A stretch of DNA of 64,000 nucleotides, from NCBI RefSeq assembly GCF_004801395.1, contig NZ_SSOA01000004.1, positions 248,001-312,000 on the forward strand. Direction: 5' to 3'. Shown here piece after piece: positions 8,036 through 19,822 of the stretch. A program made the translations under genes and the position numbers. Every line of letters starts with the position of its first letter. Within the stretch, counting starts at the first letter, position 1. Under the pieces are notes generated by a model. That model was given only the letters and a program-made list of their open reading frames with translations. It ran no database searches and was not told where the DNA came from. The DNA is from Gillisella terrae. GTDB lineage: Bacteria > Pseudomonadota > Alphaproteobacteria > Rhizobiales > Rhizobiaceae.

Positions 8036-8557
8036 ATGACTGACATCACGCCCAAAACCCCTGAGGATCTTTTCCAGTATCTCGACAGCCTTGGCATTGC
8101 CCACACCACCAAGAGCCATCCGCCGGTTTTCACGGTGGCAGAATCGACCTCACTGCGCGACGAAATTCCCGGCGGCCATACCAAGAACCTGTTTGTGAAG
8201 GATAAAAAAGACCAGTTCTTTTTGCTGACCGTGGAGGAACACGCCTCTGTGGATCTCAAAACCGTGCACACCATCATTGGAGCCGCCAGCAAAGTCTCGT
8301 TTGGCAAGCCGGAAAAGCTGATGGAATATCTCGGCGTGGTGCCGGGGTCTGTCACCGCTTTTGGGGCCATCAATGATGTCGGCCATAACGTGACCTTTGT
8401 GCTGGACGAAACCTTGATGGAGGAAGACATTATCAACTGTCACCCTCTCTCCAATGATGCCACCACCTCGATTGGCCGCAATGACCTTCTTCGCTTCCTG
8501 GAAGCAACAGGACATAAGCCGCTTGTCTTGCCACTTGTCTTGAAAGTGACGGCCTGA
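8036..8557 (+). CDS. Prolyl-tRNA deacylase / YbaK-type editing protein ProX
   Basis: A 173-residue free-standing editing domain of the YbaK/INS family that removes mischarged amino acids (typically Ala) from tRNA-Pro. Recognisable parts are SHPPVFTVAES near residue 28, PGGHTKNLFVKDKKDQFFLLTV near 43 and the Gly-Ser-Val-Thr-Ala-Phe-Gly turn (VVPGSVTAFGAIND) near 100. ATG 8036 is chosen because GCAGGA sits just upstream; the frame is open further left but that part has no family similarity. It stands about 80 bases upstream of the thioredoxin-like gene in the same direction. Confidence 0.85.
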   Translation: MTDITPKTPEDLFQYLDSLGIAHTTKSHPPVFTVAESTSLRDEIPGGHTKNLFVKDKKDQFFLLTVEEHASVDLKTVHTIIGAASKVSFGKPEKLMEYLGVVPGSVTAFGAINDVGHNVTFVLDETLMEEDIINCHPLSNDATTSIGRNDLLRFLEATGHKPLVLPLVLKVTA

Positions 8558-8636
8558 CATACGATTTATAAAAGAGACAGCGATTTATACAGCGGACGGC
8601 CCGCACGGGGCGACACTGAAACGGCGGGAGACGGCG

Positions 8637-9617
<981 letters not shown>

Positions 9618-9915
9618 TTGCAGATTTGCATCGAGAAACACGCATAGGCCAGACATGGAGAGTGTGTCATCAGGTCGATAAAGTGGTGACGTGCGCCAGA
9701 CGCCAACCTCCAACAGAGCGTGTCATTGAATTGTCACGCTCTTGAGATTCTGAAGTCTTGCGCCACATTAGAGTGTGTCAGGGAATGGTCGAATCCGGTT
9801 TTCCCTAAAAGCCAAACCAAAACAAAGAAGCCTGTCTGTCTGGTTCAATCTGCCCGACAGATTCTGGCAATCATGAGGGTGAGATGTCCTTAATCACCCT
9901 TTGAGGAGGTCGAGA
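9618..9915. other. Intergenic region with one hairpin
   Basis: No credible gene. AGAGCGTG (9715-9722) pairs with CACGCTCT (9735-9742) around 12 bases; no U-tract follows. The trinucleotide-rich GTGTGTCA motif recurs at 9663 and 9773. The right end carries the SD AGGAGGT for the next gene. Confidence 0.5.
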
Positions 9916-10590
9916 ATGCACGTTGGCAACGCACGATATCTGACAGCGGATGATCTGCCGGAAACCCTACCGGTCTTTCCTCTGACGGGCGCTCTGCTGT
10001 TGCCCGGCGGTCAGCTTCCGTTGAATATTTTTGAGCCGCGCTATCTGGAAATGTTTGATCATGCGTTGCGCACCAACCGATTGATCGGCATGGTGCAAGT
10101 CTCCTTGAACGAACCCCATGAGGTGTCGCCCGGCGTACCGGCCTTGGCGCGCGTTGGCTGCATTGGCCGCATCACCTCGTTTTCCGAGACGGGTGACGGA
10201 CGCTATATCGTATCGCTCAGCGGTGTATGCCGCTTTCGGGTCATGGAAGAGGTCAAATCCTCCCATCCGTTCCGTTGCGCCCATATCTCGCCCTTTATGA
10301 GCGATCTGACAGCAAAAGACGAGGAAAGCACCGTGGACCGTCAACGTCTGCTGGCGGTGTTCAGAGCCTATCTGGACGCCAACAGACTCGAAGCCGATTG
10401 GGAAAGTGTGCAGCGCGCCAGCAATCTGACATTGGTCAATTCTCTCTCGATGATGTCGCCTTTTGGACCGGCAGAAAAACAAGCCTTGCTGGAAGCGCCC
10501 GATTTGAAAACCCGCGCCGAAACCTTGATCGCGATCACGGAGATTTATCTGGCGCGCGATTACGGTGATGCGGATACCATCCTGCAATAA
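9916..10590 (+). CDS. Lon N-terminal (substrate-binding) domain protein
   Basis: A 224-residue protein made only of the Lon substrate-binding domain: [27 protein letters not shown] at the start, a beta core ([32 protein letters not shown]), and a helical C-terminus. It has no AAA+ or protease domain, so it is not Lon itself; proteins of this type are common next to the thioredoxin-like gene in Rhizobiales. Their substrate is not established. ATG 9916 follows a perfect AGGAGGT. It is probably co-transcribed with the next short gene, 14 bases away. Confidence 0.85.
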   Translation: MHVGNARYLTADDLPETLPVFPLTGALLLPGGQLPLNIFEPRYLEMFDHALRTNRLIGMVQVSLNEPHEVSPGVPALARVGCIGRITSFSETGDGRYIVSLSGVCRFRVMEEVKSSHPFRCAHISPFMSDLTAKDEESTVDRQRLLAVFRAYLDANRLEADWESVQRASNLTLVNSLSMMSPFGPAEKQALLEAPDLKTRAETLIAITEIYLARDYGDADTILQ

Positions 10591-10604
10591 GCGAAAGGTG
10601 CCCT

Positions 10605-10793
10605 ATGGAGCGTCGCGTCAATGGCGTTGATCCGAAAATGCTGGAGTTGCTGGTCTGCCCGCTGACAAACGGAAGGCTGACGCTGGACCGTGAGCGCAAC
10701 GAACTGGTGTCTGAGCGCGCAAAGCTCGCCTATCCGATTCGCGATGGCATTCCGATCATGCTGGATTCGGAAGCGCGAAAAATTCTGGATTGA
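10605..10793 (+). CDS. Trm112-like zinc-ribbon remnant protein (UPF0434/YcaR type)
   Basis: A 62-residue protein with the Trm112 pattern: [17 protein letters not shown], then [20 protein letters not shown], ending in acidic residues. Trm112-like proteins act as small partners of methyltransferases; the bacterial partner is not known for this group. Only one Cys of the possible zinc ligands remains, as is usual for the bacterial form. Confidence 0.85.
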   Translation: MERRVNGVDPKMLELLVCPLTNGRLTLDRERNELVSERAKLAYPIRDGIPIMLDSEARKILD

Positions 10794-10951
10794 CCCAAAA
10801 TTTCCAGATTGAGCCTTCGATACAAAGGTTCGTGCCAGTAATTTTGCAATCCGGCCTTGCTACATCTTGAATTTCACCCGAGTTTTCGCCACCTGAGGCG
10901 CGCCTGCCTTGTTCTTGAGCGCTTGCCTTTGCGCCGAGACACCAAGGTCTA

Positions 10952-11055
10952 CTGCATAATTCCTTAAATCCTAGTGGATTTAAGGTGAAAATTATGCAGC
11001 AGATTTAGAGTGTTACAGCGTCCTTTGTGCGTTTTATAAAACGCACGGCGCTGTA
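10952..11055. repeat. RIME-like palindromic element, copy B
   Basis: Two palindromes in reverse order relative to copy A: CTGCATAATTCCTTAAATC...ATTATGCAG, then TTACAGCG...CGCTGTA enclosing GTGCGTTTTATAAAACGCAC. It fills most of the leader region before htpG. Confidence 0.82.
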
Positions 11056-11071
11056 TGAAATTTATACCCGT

Positions 11072-11130
11072 TGAAGCGGATAGACGGGCCGTCTGCTGTG
11101 GAACACACCGCGGTTAGCCCATCCGCTTCA
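11072..11130 (+). promoter_or_regulatory. Inverted repeat in the htpG leader
   Basis: TGAAGCGGAT (11072-11081) pairs exactly with ATCCGCTTCA (11121-11130), enclosing 39 bases with a GGGC/GCCC pairing option inside. It ends 30 bases before the htpG ATG, just upstream of the GGGGAG SD. It could be an operator or an mRNA structure; the SD itself is not in the stem, so a classic ROSE thermometer is not shown. Confidence 0.5.
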
Positions 11131-11160
11131 CCATCTGACCGATTGGGGAGATAGAGAAAA

Positions 11161-13056
11161 ATGTCGACTGCAACCGCTGAGAAACCAGCCGAAGCCCATG
11201 TTTTCGAGGCCGATGTTGCCCGCCTGCTGCATATGATGGTCCATTCGGTTTATTCCGACAAAGATGTGTTCTTGCGCGAATTGGTCTCCAATGCTGCCGA
11301 TGCCTGCGAAAAGCTGCGCTATGAAGCGATTTCCACGCCGTCGCTTCTGGCTGGCGATCCTGACGCCCGCATCATGCTGGTGCTGGATGCCGACAACAAC
11401 CGTCTGGTGATTGAAGACAACGGCATTGGCATGAGCCGCGAAGAACTGATTGAAGCACTGGGCACCATCGCCCGTTCTGGCACCCGCGCCTTTATGGAGC
11501 GCATTGAGGCCAGCAAGGCTTCTGAAGGCGCGCAGCTGATTGGTCAGTTCGGGGTTGGCTTCTACTCATCCTTCATGGTGGCTGAGCGCGTCGATGTTGC
11601 TTCGCGCAAGGGCGGCGCGGATGAGGCCTGGCTTTGGTCATCCGATGGCAAGGGTAGCTATGAAGTGCGCCCGCTTGATCTGGCCGACGCCCCCACACGC
11701 GGCACCCGCATCACCCTGCATTTGATGGAGGATGCCAAGGATTACACCCGTCGCGGCAAGGTGGAAGCCATTGTCAAGCAGCAGTCTGGCCATGTGCCGG
11801 TGCCAATCATGCTGTATGACAAGCCCGATGAAAAGCCAGCCCAGATCACCGACGGCACGGCCCTTTGGACCAAATCCAAGAATGACATCACCAAGGAAGA
11901 GTATACCGATTTCTACCACGGTGTATCGGGCCAGTATGATGACCCGTCCCTGACCGTGCATTTTCGCGCCGAGGGCCGCCACGAATATACCACGCTGGCT
12001 TTTGTGCCGACCACGCCGCCGTTTGATCTGTTTGATCCCGACCGCAAAGGCCGGATGAAGCTCTACGTCAAACGCATTTTCATCACTGACGATGCCGAGC
12101 TTCTGCCGCGCTACTTGCGCTTCGTGCGCGGTCTGGTGGACACCGCCGACCTGCCCTTGAATGTCTCGCGCGAGATGATTCAGGAAAGCCCGATTCTGGC
12201 GGCCATCCGCAAAGGCGTGACCAACCGCGTGCTCACCGCCATTGAAAAGCAGGCAAAAGATGATGCGGACGCCTACCAGACCTTCTGGAACAATTTCGGC
12301 ATTGTGCTGAAAGAAGGTCTCTACGACGATTATGAGCGCAAGAGCCAGTTGCTGGGCCTTGCCCGCTTCCGCACCACCACATCGGGCGAAAACCACCGCT
12401 CGCTGGCCGATTACGTCAAGGATGCCAAGCCCGAGCAAAATGCGATCTATTACCTGACGGGCAGCAGCGTCGAACAATTGCGCGTCTCGCCGCAGCTGGA
12501 AGGCTTCAAGGCACGTGGCATTGAAGTGCTGTTGCTGTCCGATCCGGTTGACAGTTTCTGGGTGATGAACGCGCCGGAATTTGAGGGCAAGAGCTTCAAA
12601 TCCGTCAGCCAGGGGGCTGCCGATCTGGCCCAATTTGCCAAGCCAGACAGTGATGATGCTGAAAAGACGCCAGAAGCAAAAGCCGAAATTTCAGGCTTCG
12701 TCGCCTTGGCGAAAGAGCAATTGCGCGAAGAGGTGTCCGACGTTGTGGCCTCGGACCGTCTGACCGAAAGCGCCGTCTGCCTTGTGGCATCTGAAAGCGG
12801 CTATGACCGCCAGCTGGAAAAAATCCTGGCAGGGGCCGGGCAGTTGCAGGCAGCAAGCAAGCCGGTGCTGGAAATCAACCCTGATCATATCTTGATCAAG
12901 GCGATTGCCTCAGCCCAGAGCAATCCCGCCCTCCAGCAGGATGCTGTTCACCTGCTCTATGATCAGGCCCGCATTCTGGATGGCGACAAGCCAAACGATC
13001 CGCGCGCCTTTGCCGAGCGCATGGGACGGTTGTTTGAAAAGGCTCTAAAGGCATAA
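11161..13056 (+). CDS. htpG: Molecular chaperone HtpG (bacterial Hsp90)
   Basis: An ATP-dependent dimeric cytosolic chaperone. The GHKL ATPase domain comes first: ELVSNAADACEKLRYEA (catalytic Glu and nucleotide-binding Asn), DNGIGMSREEL, and GQFGVGFYSSFMVA. The middle domain has LYVKRIFITDDAELLPRYLRFVRGLVD with the Leu-Asn-Val-Ser-Arg-Glu catalytic loop, and the C-terminal dimerisation domain follows. Length 631 aa is normal. SD GGGGAGATAGAG precedes the ATG. I did not find a confident heat-shock sigma-factor promoter, although a RIME element and a hairpin lie in the leader. Confidence 0.96.
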   Translation: MSTATAEKPAEAHVFEADVARLLHMMVHSVYSDKDVFLRELVSNAADACEKLRYEAISTPSLLAGDPDARIMLVLDADNNRLVIEDNGIGMSREELIEALGTIARSGTRAFMERIEASKASEGAQLIGQFGVGFYSSFMVAERVDVASRKGGADEAWLWSSDGKGSYEVRPLDLADAPTRGTRITLHLMEDAKDYTRRGKVEAIVKQQSGHVPVPIMLYDKPDEKPAQITDGTALWTKSKNDITKEEYTDFYHGVSGQYDDPSLTVHFRAEGRHEYTTLAFVPTTPPFDLFDPDRKGRMKLYVKRIFITDDAELLPRYLRFVRGLVDTADLPLNVSREMIQESPILAAIRKGVTNRVLTAIEKQAKDDADAYQTFWNNFGIVLKEGLYDDYERKSQLLGLARFRTTTSGENHRSLADYVKDAKPEQNAIYYLTGSSVEQLRVSPQLEGFKARGIEVLLLSDPVDSFWVMNAPEFEGKSFKSVSQGAADLAQFAKPDSDDAEKTPEAKAEISGFVALAKEQLREEVSDVVASDRLTESAVCLVASESGYDRQLEKILAGAGQLQAASKPVLEINPDHILIKAIASAQSNPALQQDAVHLLYDQARILDGDKPNDPRAFAERMGRLFEKALKA

Positions 13057-13078
13057 AAGCTTTCAAGAGATAAAAATG

Positions 13079-13116
13079 AAAAGGCCCGGTTTGCGGATGC
13101 AAACCGGGCCTTTTTT
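13079..13116. terminator. Rho-independent terminator, htpG / bfr (convergent)
   Basis: AAGGCCCGGTTTGC and GCAAACCGGGCCTT form a perfect 14-bp stem with a 4-base loop followed by TTTTTT on the plus strand. It lies between the convergent htpG and bfr stops; the minus-strand side is less U-rich. Confidence 0.92.
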
Positions 13117-13129
13117 CAATTCAGAAAAA

Positions 13130-13615
13130 TTATTCGCTGGCGTCAGCGGAATCAGCGTTGAGCTGGCCGTATTTTTCTTCGCCAAGCTTGGAGAGCAGTT
13201 CCAGTTGGGTTTCGAGGAAGTCGATATGACCTTCTTCGTCGATCATCAGCTGTTCAAACAGCTTCATGGAAACGTAGTCGCCAGCCTGATAACAGATATC
13301 GCGCGATTCCTTGTAAGCGGTGCGGGCTTCGTATTCGCCAGCCAGATCAGCTTCCAGAACTTCTTTCACGGTCTGACCAATGCGCAGAGGTGCAAGAGTC
13401 TGGAGGTTTGGATGGCCTTCGAGGAAGATGATGCGCTCAACCAGCTTGTCGGCGTGCTGCATTTCTTCAATCGATTCGGCGCGTTCCTTCTTGGCCAGCT
13501 TGGTAAAGCCCCAGTCTTCCAACAGACGGAAATGCAGCCAATACTGGTTGACGGCACCCAGTTCCAGAAACAGTGCCTGGTTCAAACGTTCAATAACTTT
13601 TGCATCGCCCTTCAT
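13130..13615 (-). CDS. bfr: Bacterioferritin
   Basis: Heme-containing iron-storage protein forming 24-mer shells. All ferroxidase ligands are at standard positions: Glu18, Glu51, His54, Glu94, Glu127 and His130. The heme-ligating Met52 is also present ([18 protein letters not shown]). Length 161 aa is typical. The SD is GGGAGTCCTCCG-like just upstream of ATG 13615. Its ferredoxin partner gene bfd lies directly upstream on the same strand, but a terminator separates them. An Irr-type box lies about 165 bases upstream. Confidence 0.96.
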   Translation of the reverse strand: MKGDAKVIERLNQALFLELGAVNQYWLHFRLLEDWGFTKLAKKERAESIEEMQHADKLVERIIFLEGHPNLQTLAPLRIGQTVKEVLEADLAGEYEARTAYKESRDICYQAGDYVSMKLFEQLMIDEEGHIDFLETQLELLSKLGEEKYGQLNADSADASE

Positions 13616-13780
13616 CGGAGGACTCCCTTATACGTGTTTTAATGTCATCCCTTCCTCGAACCACCACGGCATCGAGGAAAACTCTTATATTTCAGATGGC
13701 TGTAACGGTTGCAGCCGAACCGGCGCATCCCATAGCCTTCGGTCATAAAAGCAGGATTACCCGGAAAAGTCGAGCGCATA

Positions 13781-13797
13781 TTTAGAATCATTCCAAA
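13781..13797 (-). promoter_or_regulatory. Irr box (ICE motif) upstream of bfr
   Basis: TTTAGAATCATTCCAAA fits the iron-control-element consensus TTTRGAAYNRTTCYAAA at every position. In Rhizobiales, the heme-sensing repressor Irr binds such sites before iron-storage genes and shuts them off when iron is scarce. The site is upstream of bfr in its transcription direction. Confidence 0.75.
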
Positions 13798-13814
13798 CAA
13801 AAGGGGAAAACGGA

Positions 13815-13846
13815 TAAAAAGAAAGCCCCGGCACTAACCGGGGCTT
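13815..13846 (-). terminator. Rho-independent terminator of bfd
   Basis: On the minus strand, AAGCCCCGG and CCGGGGCTT form a 9-bp stem with a 6-base loop, followed by TTTCTTTTTATCC. It lies 22 bases after the bfd stop and before the bfr promoter region, so the two genes are separate transcripts. Confidence 0.85.
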
Positions 13847-13867
13847 GTTCATCATCCAAAACAAACC

Positions 13868-14179
13868 TCAAGCGGTCCGATTTACCCGGTTACGACGCTC
13901 GATAATTTCGGATTTCTGCTCTTCCTGAAAGCGCTTCAGCCGCTCCATGAAGTCCACGACCTTCTCGCCATCCGTTTGGCGCGCAGCATGATAGGCCTGC
14001 GTCGTGGAAACGATAATATCAACCACATTGGGGAAACAGCCGCAGCAACGGCCGCGCTTTTCCATGGCATGATAGACCTTCATTGGCACAATCAACTGCC
14101 AACAGTCTTCATCGAGAAACGCCGTGATGGTATCGCGGATTTCTTTCTCAGTGATGTAATTGCAGCTACAAACCAACAT
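13868..14179 (-). CDS. bfd: Bacterioferritin-associated ferredoxin-like (2Fe-2S) protein
   Basis: Begins MLVCSCNYITEKEIRDTI, the BFD-type [2Fe-2S] start, with Cys4 and Cys6 and then RGRCCGCFP, giving the CxC...CxxC cluster pattern (Cys45 and Cys48). Bfd donates electrons to bacterioferritin to release stored iron. The spacing between the two Cys pairs is longer than in E. coli Bfd, and a charged C-terminal helix of about 35 residues is added. The ATG at 14179 is preferred to one at 14200, which would lie about ten bases from the predicted transcription start. Confidence 0.82.
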   Translation of the reverse strand: MLVCSCNYITEKEIRDTITAFLDEDCWQLIVPMKVYHAMEKRGRCCGCFPNVVDIIVSTTQAYHAARQTDGEKVVDFMERLKRFQEEQKSEIIERRNRVNRTA

Positions 14180-14208
14180 GTCGGCATGCCTATCAAACAT
14201 GACATTTA

Positions 14209-14247
14209 CTATCCTGATTTATGACAAAACAGGATAGCTTTTGTCAA
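14209..14247 (-). promoter_or_regulatory. bfd promoter with overlapping inverted repeat
   Basis: On the minus strand, TTGACA (complement at 14242-14247) and ATAAAT (14217-14222) are spaced 19 bases apart. A perfect 8-bp inverted repeat, CTATCCTG/CAGGATAG (14209-14216 and 14229-14236), lies across the -10 and spacer, a good place for a repressor. The half-sites do not match the Irr box; the regulator is unknown. Confidence 0.6.
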
Positions 14248-14270
14248 GATAGAAATACCTGTTTGTTTTG

Positions 14271-14313
14271 CGCATTTCCGAACGGAAAACCGCTGCACAC
14301 TTTTCCTGGAAAT
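14271..14313. repeat. Palindromic repeat, third family, copy 1
   Basis: CGCATTTCCGAACGGAAAAC...TTTTCCTGGAAAT: outer arms ATTTCC/GGAAAT and inner arms GGAAAA/TTTTCC around CCGCTGCACAC. A second, better conserved copy starts 56 bases further right. Confidence 0.82.
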
Positions 14314-14326
14314 ACCCTTCTAACTT

Positions 14327-14370
14327 CGCATTTCCAAACGAAAAACCGCTGCACACTTTTTCTGGAAATG
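14327..14370. repeat. Palindromic repeat, third family, copy 2
   Basis: Same element as copy 1, with outer arms GCATTTCC/GGAAATGC and an inner hairpin around CCGCTGCACAC. It ends seven bases before the rlmH stop codon. Its reverse complement aligns with the element at 33450 (AAAAGTG...CGGTTTT core). Confidence 0.85.
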
Positions 14371-14376
14371 CTGTGA

Positions 14377-14859
14377 TCACGAGCGATGATAAGGATGGCC
14401 AGACAAAATGGTCACAGCCCGATAAAGCTGCTCGGCCAATAGAATACGCACCACCTGATGCGGCCAGGTCATTTTACCGAGGTTAAGGGTGAGATCAGCA
14501 CGATCACGAAGCTCAGGATCGAGACCATCGGCTCCGCCAATGATCAGCACCATATCTCGACGGCCGCGGTCTTTGTGGTCGCCAACAAAGGCGGCGAACT
14601 CTTCACTGTTCCAGCTTTTGCCACGCTCATCCAGAGCCACCACCAGCGCATTGTCTGGCAGCGCTTTTTCAATCTGCACGGCTTCTTCCCGCTTGCGGGT
14701 GGCAGCATTGGAGGCCCGGCTCTCGTTAAGCTCGGTGACCCTTGAAAAATCAAGCCCTGAGGCCGGTCCCGCCTTGGAAAAGCGGTCCAGATAGCGAGAC
14801 ACAAGATCTTTCTCAGGCCCGGCTTTCAACCGGCCAACGGCAATAATGCCTATGCGCAT
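14377..14859 (-). CDS. rlmH: 23S rRNA pseudouridine(1915) N3-methyltransferase RlmH
   Basis: A small SPOUT-class methyltransferase acting on helix 69 of 23S rRNA in assembled ribosomes. Visible marks are MRIGIIAVGRLKAGPEKDLV at the start, LDERGKSWNSEEFA, the SAM-binding knot loop LIIGGADGLDPELRDRADL and the C-terminal MTWPHQVVRILLAEQLYRA...GHPYHR. Length 160 aa fits. It is the last gene of the leftward obgE-proBA-nadD-rsfS-rlmH block. Confidence 0.95.
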   Translation of the reverse strand: MRIGIIAVGRLKAGPEKDLVSRYLDRFSKAGPASGLDFSRVTELNESRASNAATRKREEAVQIEKALPDNALVVALDERGKSWNSEEFAAFVGDHKDRGRRDMVLIIGGADGLDPELRDRADLTLNLGKMTWPHQVVRILLAEQLYRAVTILSGHPYHRS

Positions 14860-14958
14860 AGAAGCCCTCTTCAGGTCATAGAAGTTTTGTAGGCCAGCAA
14901 TAGTCGCCTGCCTATCCCCTGTCGACCCTCAGCGGTGCTCTTCAGCACCAAAGCTTCC

Positions 14959-15423
14959 TTAGTGCAAACGACCTTCGTCGATATCCGGAGCCGACCACAT
15001 CTTTTCGATGTTGTAGAACTCGCGAATTTCCGGACGGAAGACGTGGATGATAACATCTCCACTGTCGATCAACACCCAGTCACCGGCATCAGCGCCTTCA
15101 ACGCGCGGTGCGCCAAAGCCTTCCTGCTTCAGATCGGTGACGAGATGTTCGCAGATCGCCATAACATGACGAGAGGAGCGACCGGACACGACCACCATGT
15201 AGTCGCCCAGTGCTGATTTCCCAGCGATGTCGATGGAAACGATATCTTCTGCTTTTGAGTCCTCAAGACTTGCAAGGACCAGCTCAAGCGCGCGGGCAGC
15301 GGCATTTTCACCACGTTCCGGGCGGCGGGGTGTAGCGACAGTGTCGCGCCCCTTGAAGTGTACTGTTGTCAGTGTTCGACCTTTCCGAAAGTAACAGCAC
15401 GAGAAACGACTCAAAGCACCCAT
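14959..15423 (-). CDS. rsfS: Ribosomal silencing factor RsfS
   Basis: Binds ribosomal protein L14 and prevents joining of ribosomal subunits when nutrients are short. The family core is clear: LEDSKAEDIVSIDIAGKSALGDYMVVVSGRSSRHVMAICEHL, then GADAGDWVLIDSGDVIIHVFRPEIREFYNIEKMW. The N-terminal 35 residues are not conserved, and the true start may be downstream of ATG 15423; no strong SD decides it. It lies between nadD and rlmH, the usual place. Confidence 0.93.
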   Translation of the reverse strand: MGALSRFSCCYFRKGRTLTTVHFKGRDTVATPRRPERGENAAARALELVLASLEDSKAEDIVSIDIAGKSALGDYMVVVSGRSSRHVMAICEHLVTDLKQEGFGAPRVEGADAGDWVLIDSGDVIIHVFRPEIREFYNIEKMWSAPDIDEGRLH

Positions 15424-15458
15424 TGCTTTGCGCCTGCTTATAAAGTGGCACTGAATGG

Positions 15459-16115
15459 TTAATCTTTCAAGACAGGCTTCTCACGCAAGGCTGTAGAACT
15501 CAATGTTGAGCGTGGACCGTGAATGAAAGTCCAGGCCGGAGCCTTCTTTTTCCAAAGCACACCGGCGTCCGATTCATCCACGCGGGCATAGCCAAAGCTA
15601 TGGGCCATTTTCGATGACAGGTAGGATAATGTCGCCCCCGGCCGATCAATCACCGCGATGGGAAAGGTGGTGGCGATCTTTTCCCAATTTTGCCAATGGT
15701 GGAAGGATTTCAGATTATCCGCCCCCATCACCCAGATGAAATGCACATGCGGGTTCAGACGCTTTACATGCTCCAGCGTGTTGGCCGTGAAGCTGCTGCC
15801 CAGCTCCTTTTCAAACGCCGTGATTTTAATGCGCGGGTCTTCGGCAATCTGCTCGCATAGGGCCAAACGCTGCGCCAATGGAGCCAAACCATTATGGCTT
15901 TTCAGCGGATTTCCCGGCGTCACCATCCACCAGAGCTGATCCAGCCCCAGTCTGCGCAGGGCAATTTCAGCCACCAGCACATGGCCCTGATGCGGCGGAT
16001 TGAACGATCCGCCGAACAGGCCAATGGCCATGCCGCGCTCGGTATGCGGCATCCGCAAATAGTGAGCGTCTATCCTGTTGTCTGGCACGTTAGGGCCGGA
16101 TTTGCCCGGTGCCAC
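15459..16115 (-). CDS. nadD: Nicotinate-nucleotide adenylyltransferase
   Basis: Adenylates nicotinate mononucleotide in NAD synthesis. The nucleotidyltransferase motif [19 protein letters not shown] and the C-terminal [14 protein letters not shown] (ISSTxxR-type motif) are clear, with [12 protein letters not shown] and [19 protein letters not shown] between. The GTG at 16115 overlaps the end of proA by 26 bases. An ATG at 16052 ([11 protein letters not shown]) is an alternative start closer to the conserved region; neither has a strong SD. Confidence 0.93.
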   Translation of the reverse strand: MAPGKSGPNVPDNRIDAHYLRMPHTERGMAIGLFGGSFNPPHQGHVLVAEIALRRLGLDQLWWMVTPGNPLKSHNGLAPLAQRLALCEQIAEDPRIKITAFEKELGSSFTANTLEHVKRLNPHVHFIWVMGADNLKSFHHWQNWEKIATTFPIAVIDRPGATLSYLSSKMAHSFGYARVDESDAGVLWKKKAPAWTFIHGPRSTLSSTALREKPVLKD

Positions 16116-17365
16116 GCACCCGGTATTTGAACGAGGTCAATTGCTCAACACCCACCGGCCCGCGCGCGTGCATTTTGCCGGTGGCAATGCCGATCTCGCC
16201 GCCCATGCCAAATTCGCCACCATCGGCAAACTGGGTTGAGGCATTGTGCAGCACAATGGCCGAATCCACCTCGTTGAAGAAACGCTCTACCACCGCCGGA
16301 TCTTCAGCAATCACCGCCTCGGTATGATTGGATGAATAGTGGGCGATATGACTGATCGCTCCGCCCACGCCATCAACAATCGCCACGGAAATAATGGCGT
16401 CGAGATATTCGGTGCGCCAATCCTCCTCCTGCGCGGGTTTGAAAAATGGCAGCACTTTCAGCACGGTGGCCGAGGCGCGCACTTCGCAGCCTGCCTCTGT
16501 CAAAGCTTCCAGCAAGGGCTGCAAATGCGTGCCCAGAGCGGCACTGTCCACCAGCAGGGTTTCTGCCGAACCACAGATGCCGGTGCGACGCATCTTGGCA
16601 TTGACCACAATCTTCTTGGCCATCTCCAGATCGGCAGAGGCATCAACATACACATGGCAAATGCCTTCGAGATGCGAGAAAACCGGCACCCGCGCTTCCG
16701 CCTGCACCCGCGCCACAAGGCTTTTGCCGCCGCGCGGCACAATCACATCCACGGTGCCGCCAAGACCGGAGAGCAAAGCACCAACGGCGGCGCGATCTGT
16801 CACCGGCACCAGTTGAATGGCTGTTTCTGGCAAGCCAGCCGCCTTCAAACCTTCCACCATGCTGGCATGGATGGCGCGTGAGGAATGAACCGAGTCCGAG
16901 CCACCGCGCAAAATCACCGCATTTCCGGCTTTCAGGCACAAAGCACCTGCATCTGCCGTCACATTCGGGCGGCTTTCATAAATCACACCAATTACACCGA
17001 GAGGCGTGCGCACCCGCTCGATATGCAAGCCGTTAGGACGATCCCACTCGGTGATCACTTCGCCAACCGGATCTTTCAGGCCCGCCACATCGCGCAGGCC
17101 GTGAGCCATCGCAGCAATGCGATCATCATTCAACAACAAGCGATCCAGAAAAGACGGCGCAAGGCCCGCCTCTTGCCCGGCCTGCATGTCCAAGGCGTTG
17201 GCGGCCAGAATTGCATCTTTGGAGGCGTCCAGCGCATCGGCCATGGCCAGAAGCGCCGTATTTTTCTGTTCCGGTGAGGCCATGGCCAGAGGTCGCGCTG
17301 CTGCCTTGGCTTTTGCGCCGATGTCCTGCATCAGCGCATCAATACCCTTGGCGTCAGTGACCTTC

Positions 17366-17382
<17 letters not shown>
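16090..17382 (-). CDS. proA: Glutamate-5-semialdehyde dehydrogenase (gamma-glutamyl phosphate reductase)
   Basis: Second step of proline synthesis: NADPH-dependent reduction of gamma-glutamyl phosphate, made by the neighbouring proB product. Aldehyde-dehydrogenase fold marks include [38 protein letters not shown] split over residues 130-170, the catalytic Cys in [13 protein letters not shown], and the C-terminal [27 protein letters not shown]. Length 430 aa is normal. It overlaps the end of proB by 17 bases. A second Met, three codons in, is an alternative start. Confidence 0.96.
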
Positions 17383-19632
<2,250 letters not shown>

Positions 19633-19822
19633 TCAGGATACCTCAGGGCCGTGACCTGATCCGACGCAACAACCCGAAGGGCGCGTGTGATCGGGCGCTT
19701 CTGCCCATCAATGAAAAAACCGAATGATCAGCCAGATTGAAGATGACACTTCTCACCCCGGCTGAACACCCATTACATGCGGCCATCGTTATAGCCGCTT
19801 GACCCGGAGGTCAAAGAGTATC

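Noticed and set aside
11072..11130. ROSE-type RNA thermometer before htpG
   Set aside because: The stem does not include the SD and the short U/GC motif opposite the SD is not evident, so I list only an inverted repeat.
14271..14370. Two spaced repeats that could suggest a CRISPR array
   Set aside because: Only two imperfect units with a 13-base spacer, internally palindromic, and no cas genes; it belongs to a dispersed repeat family.
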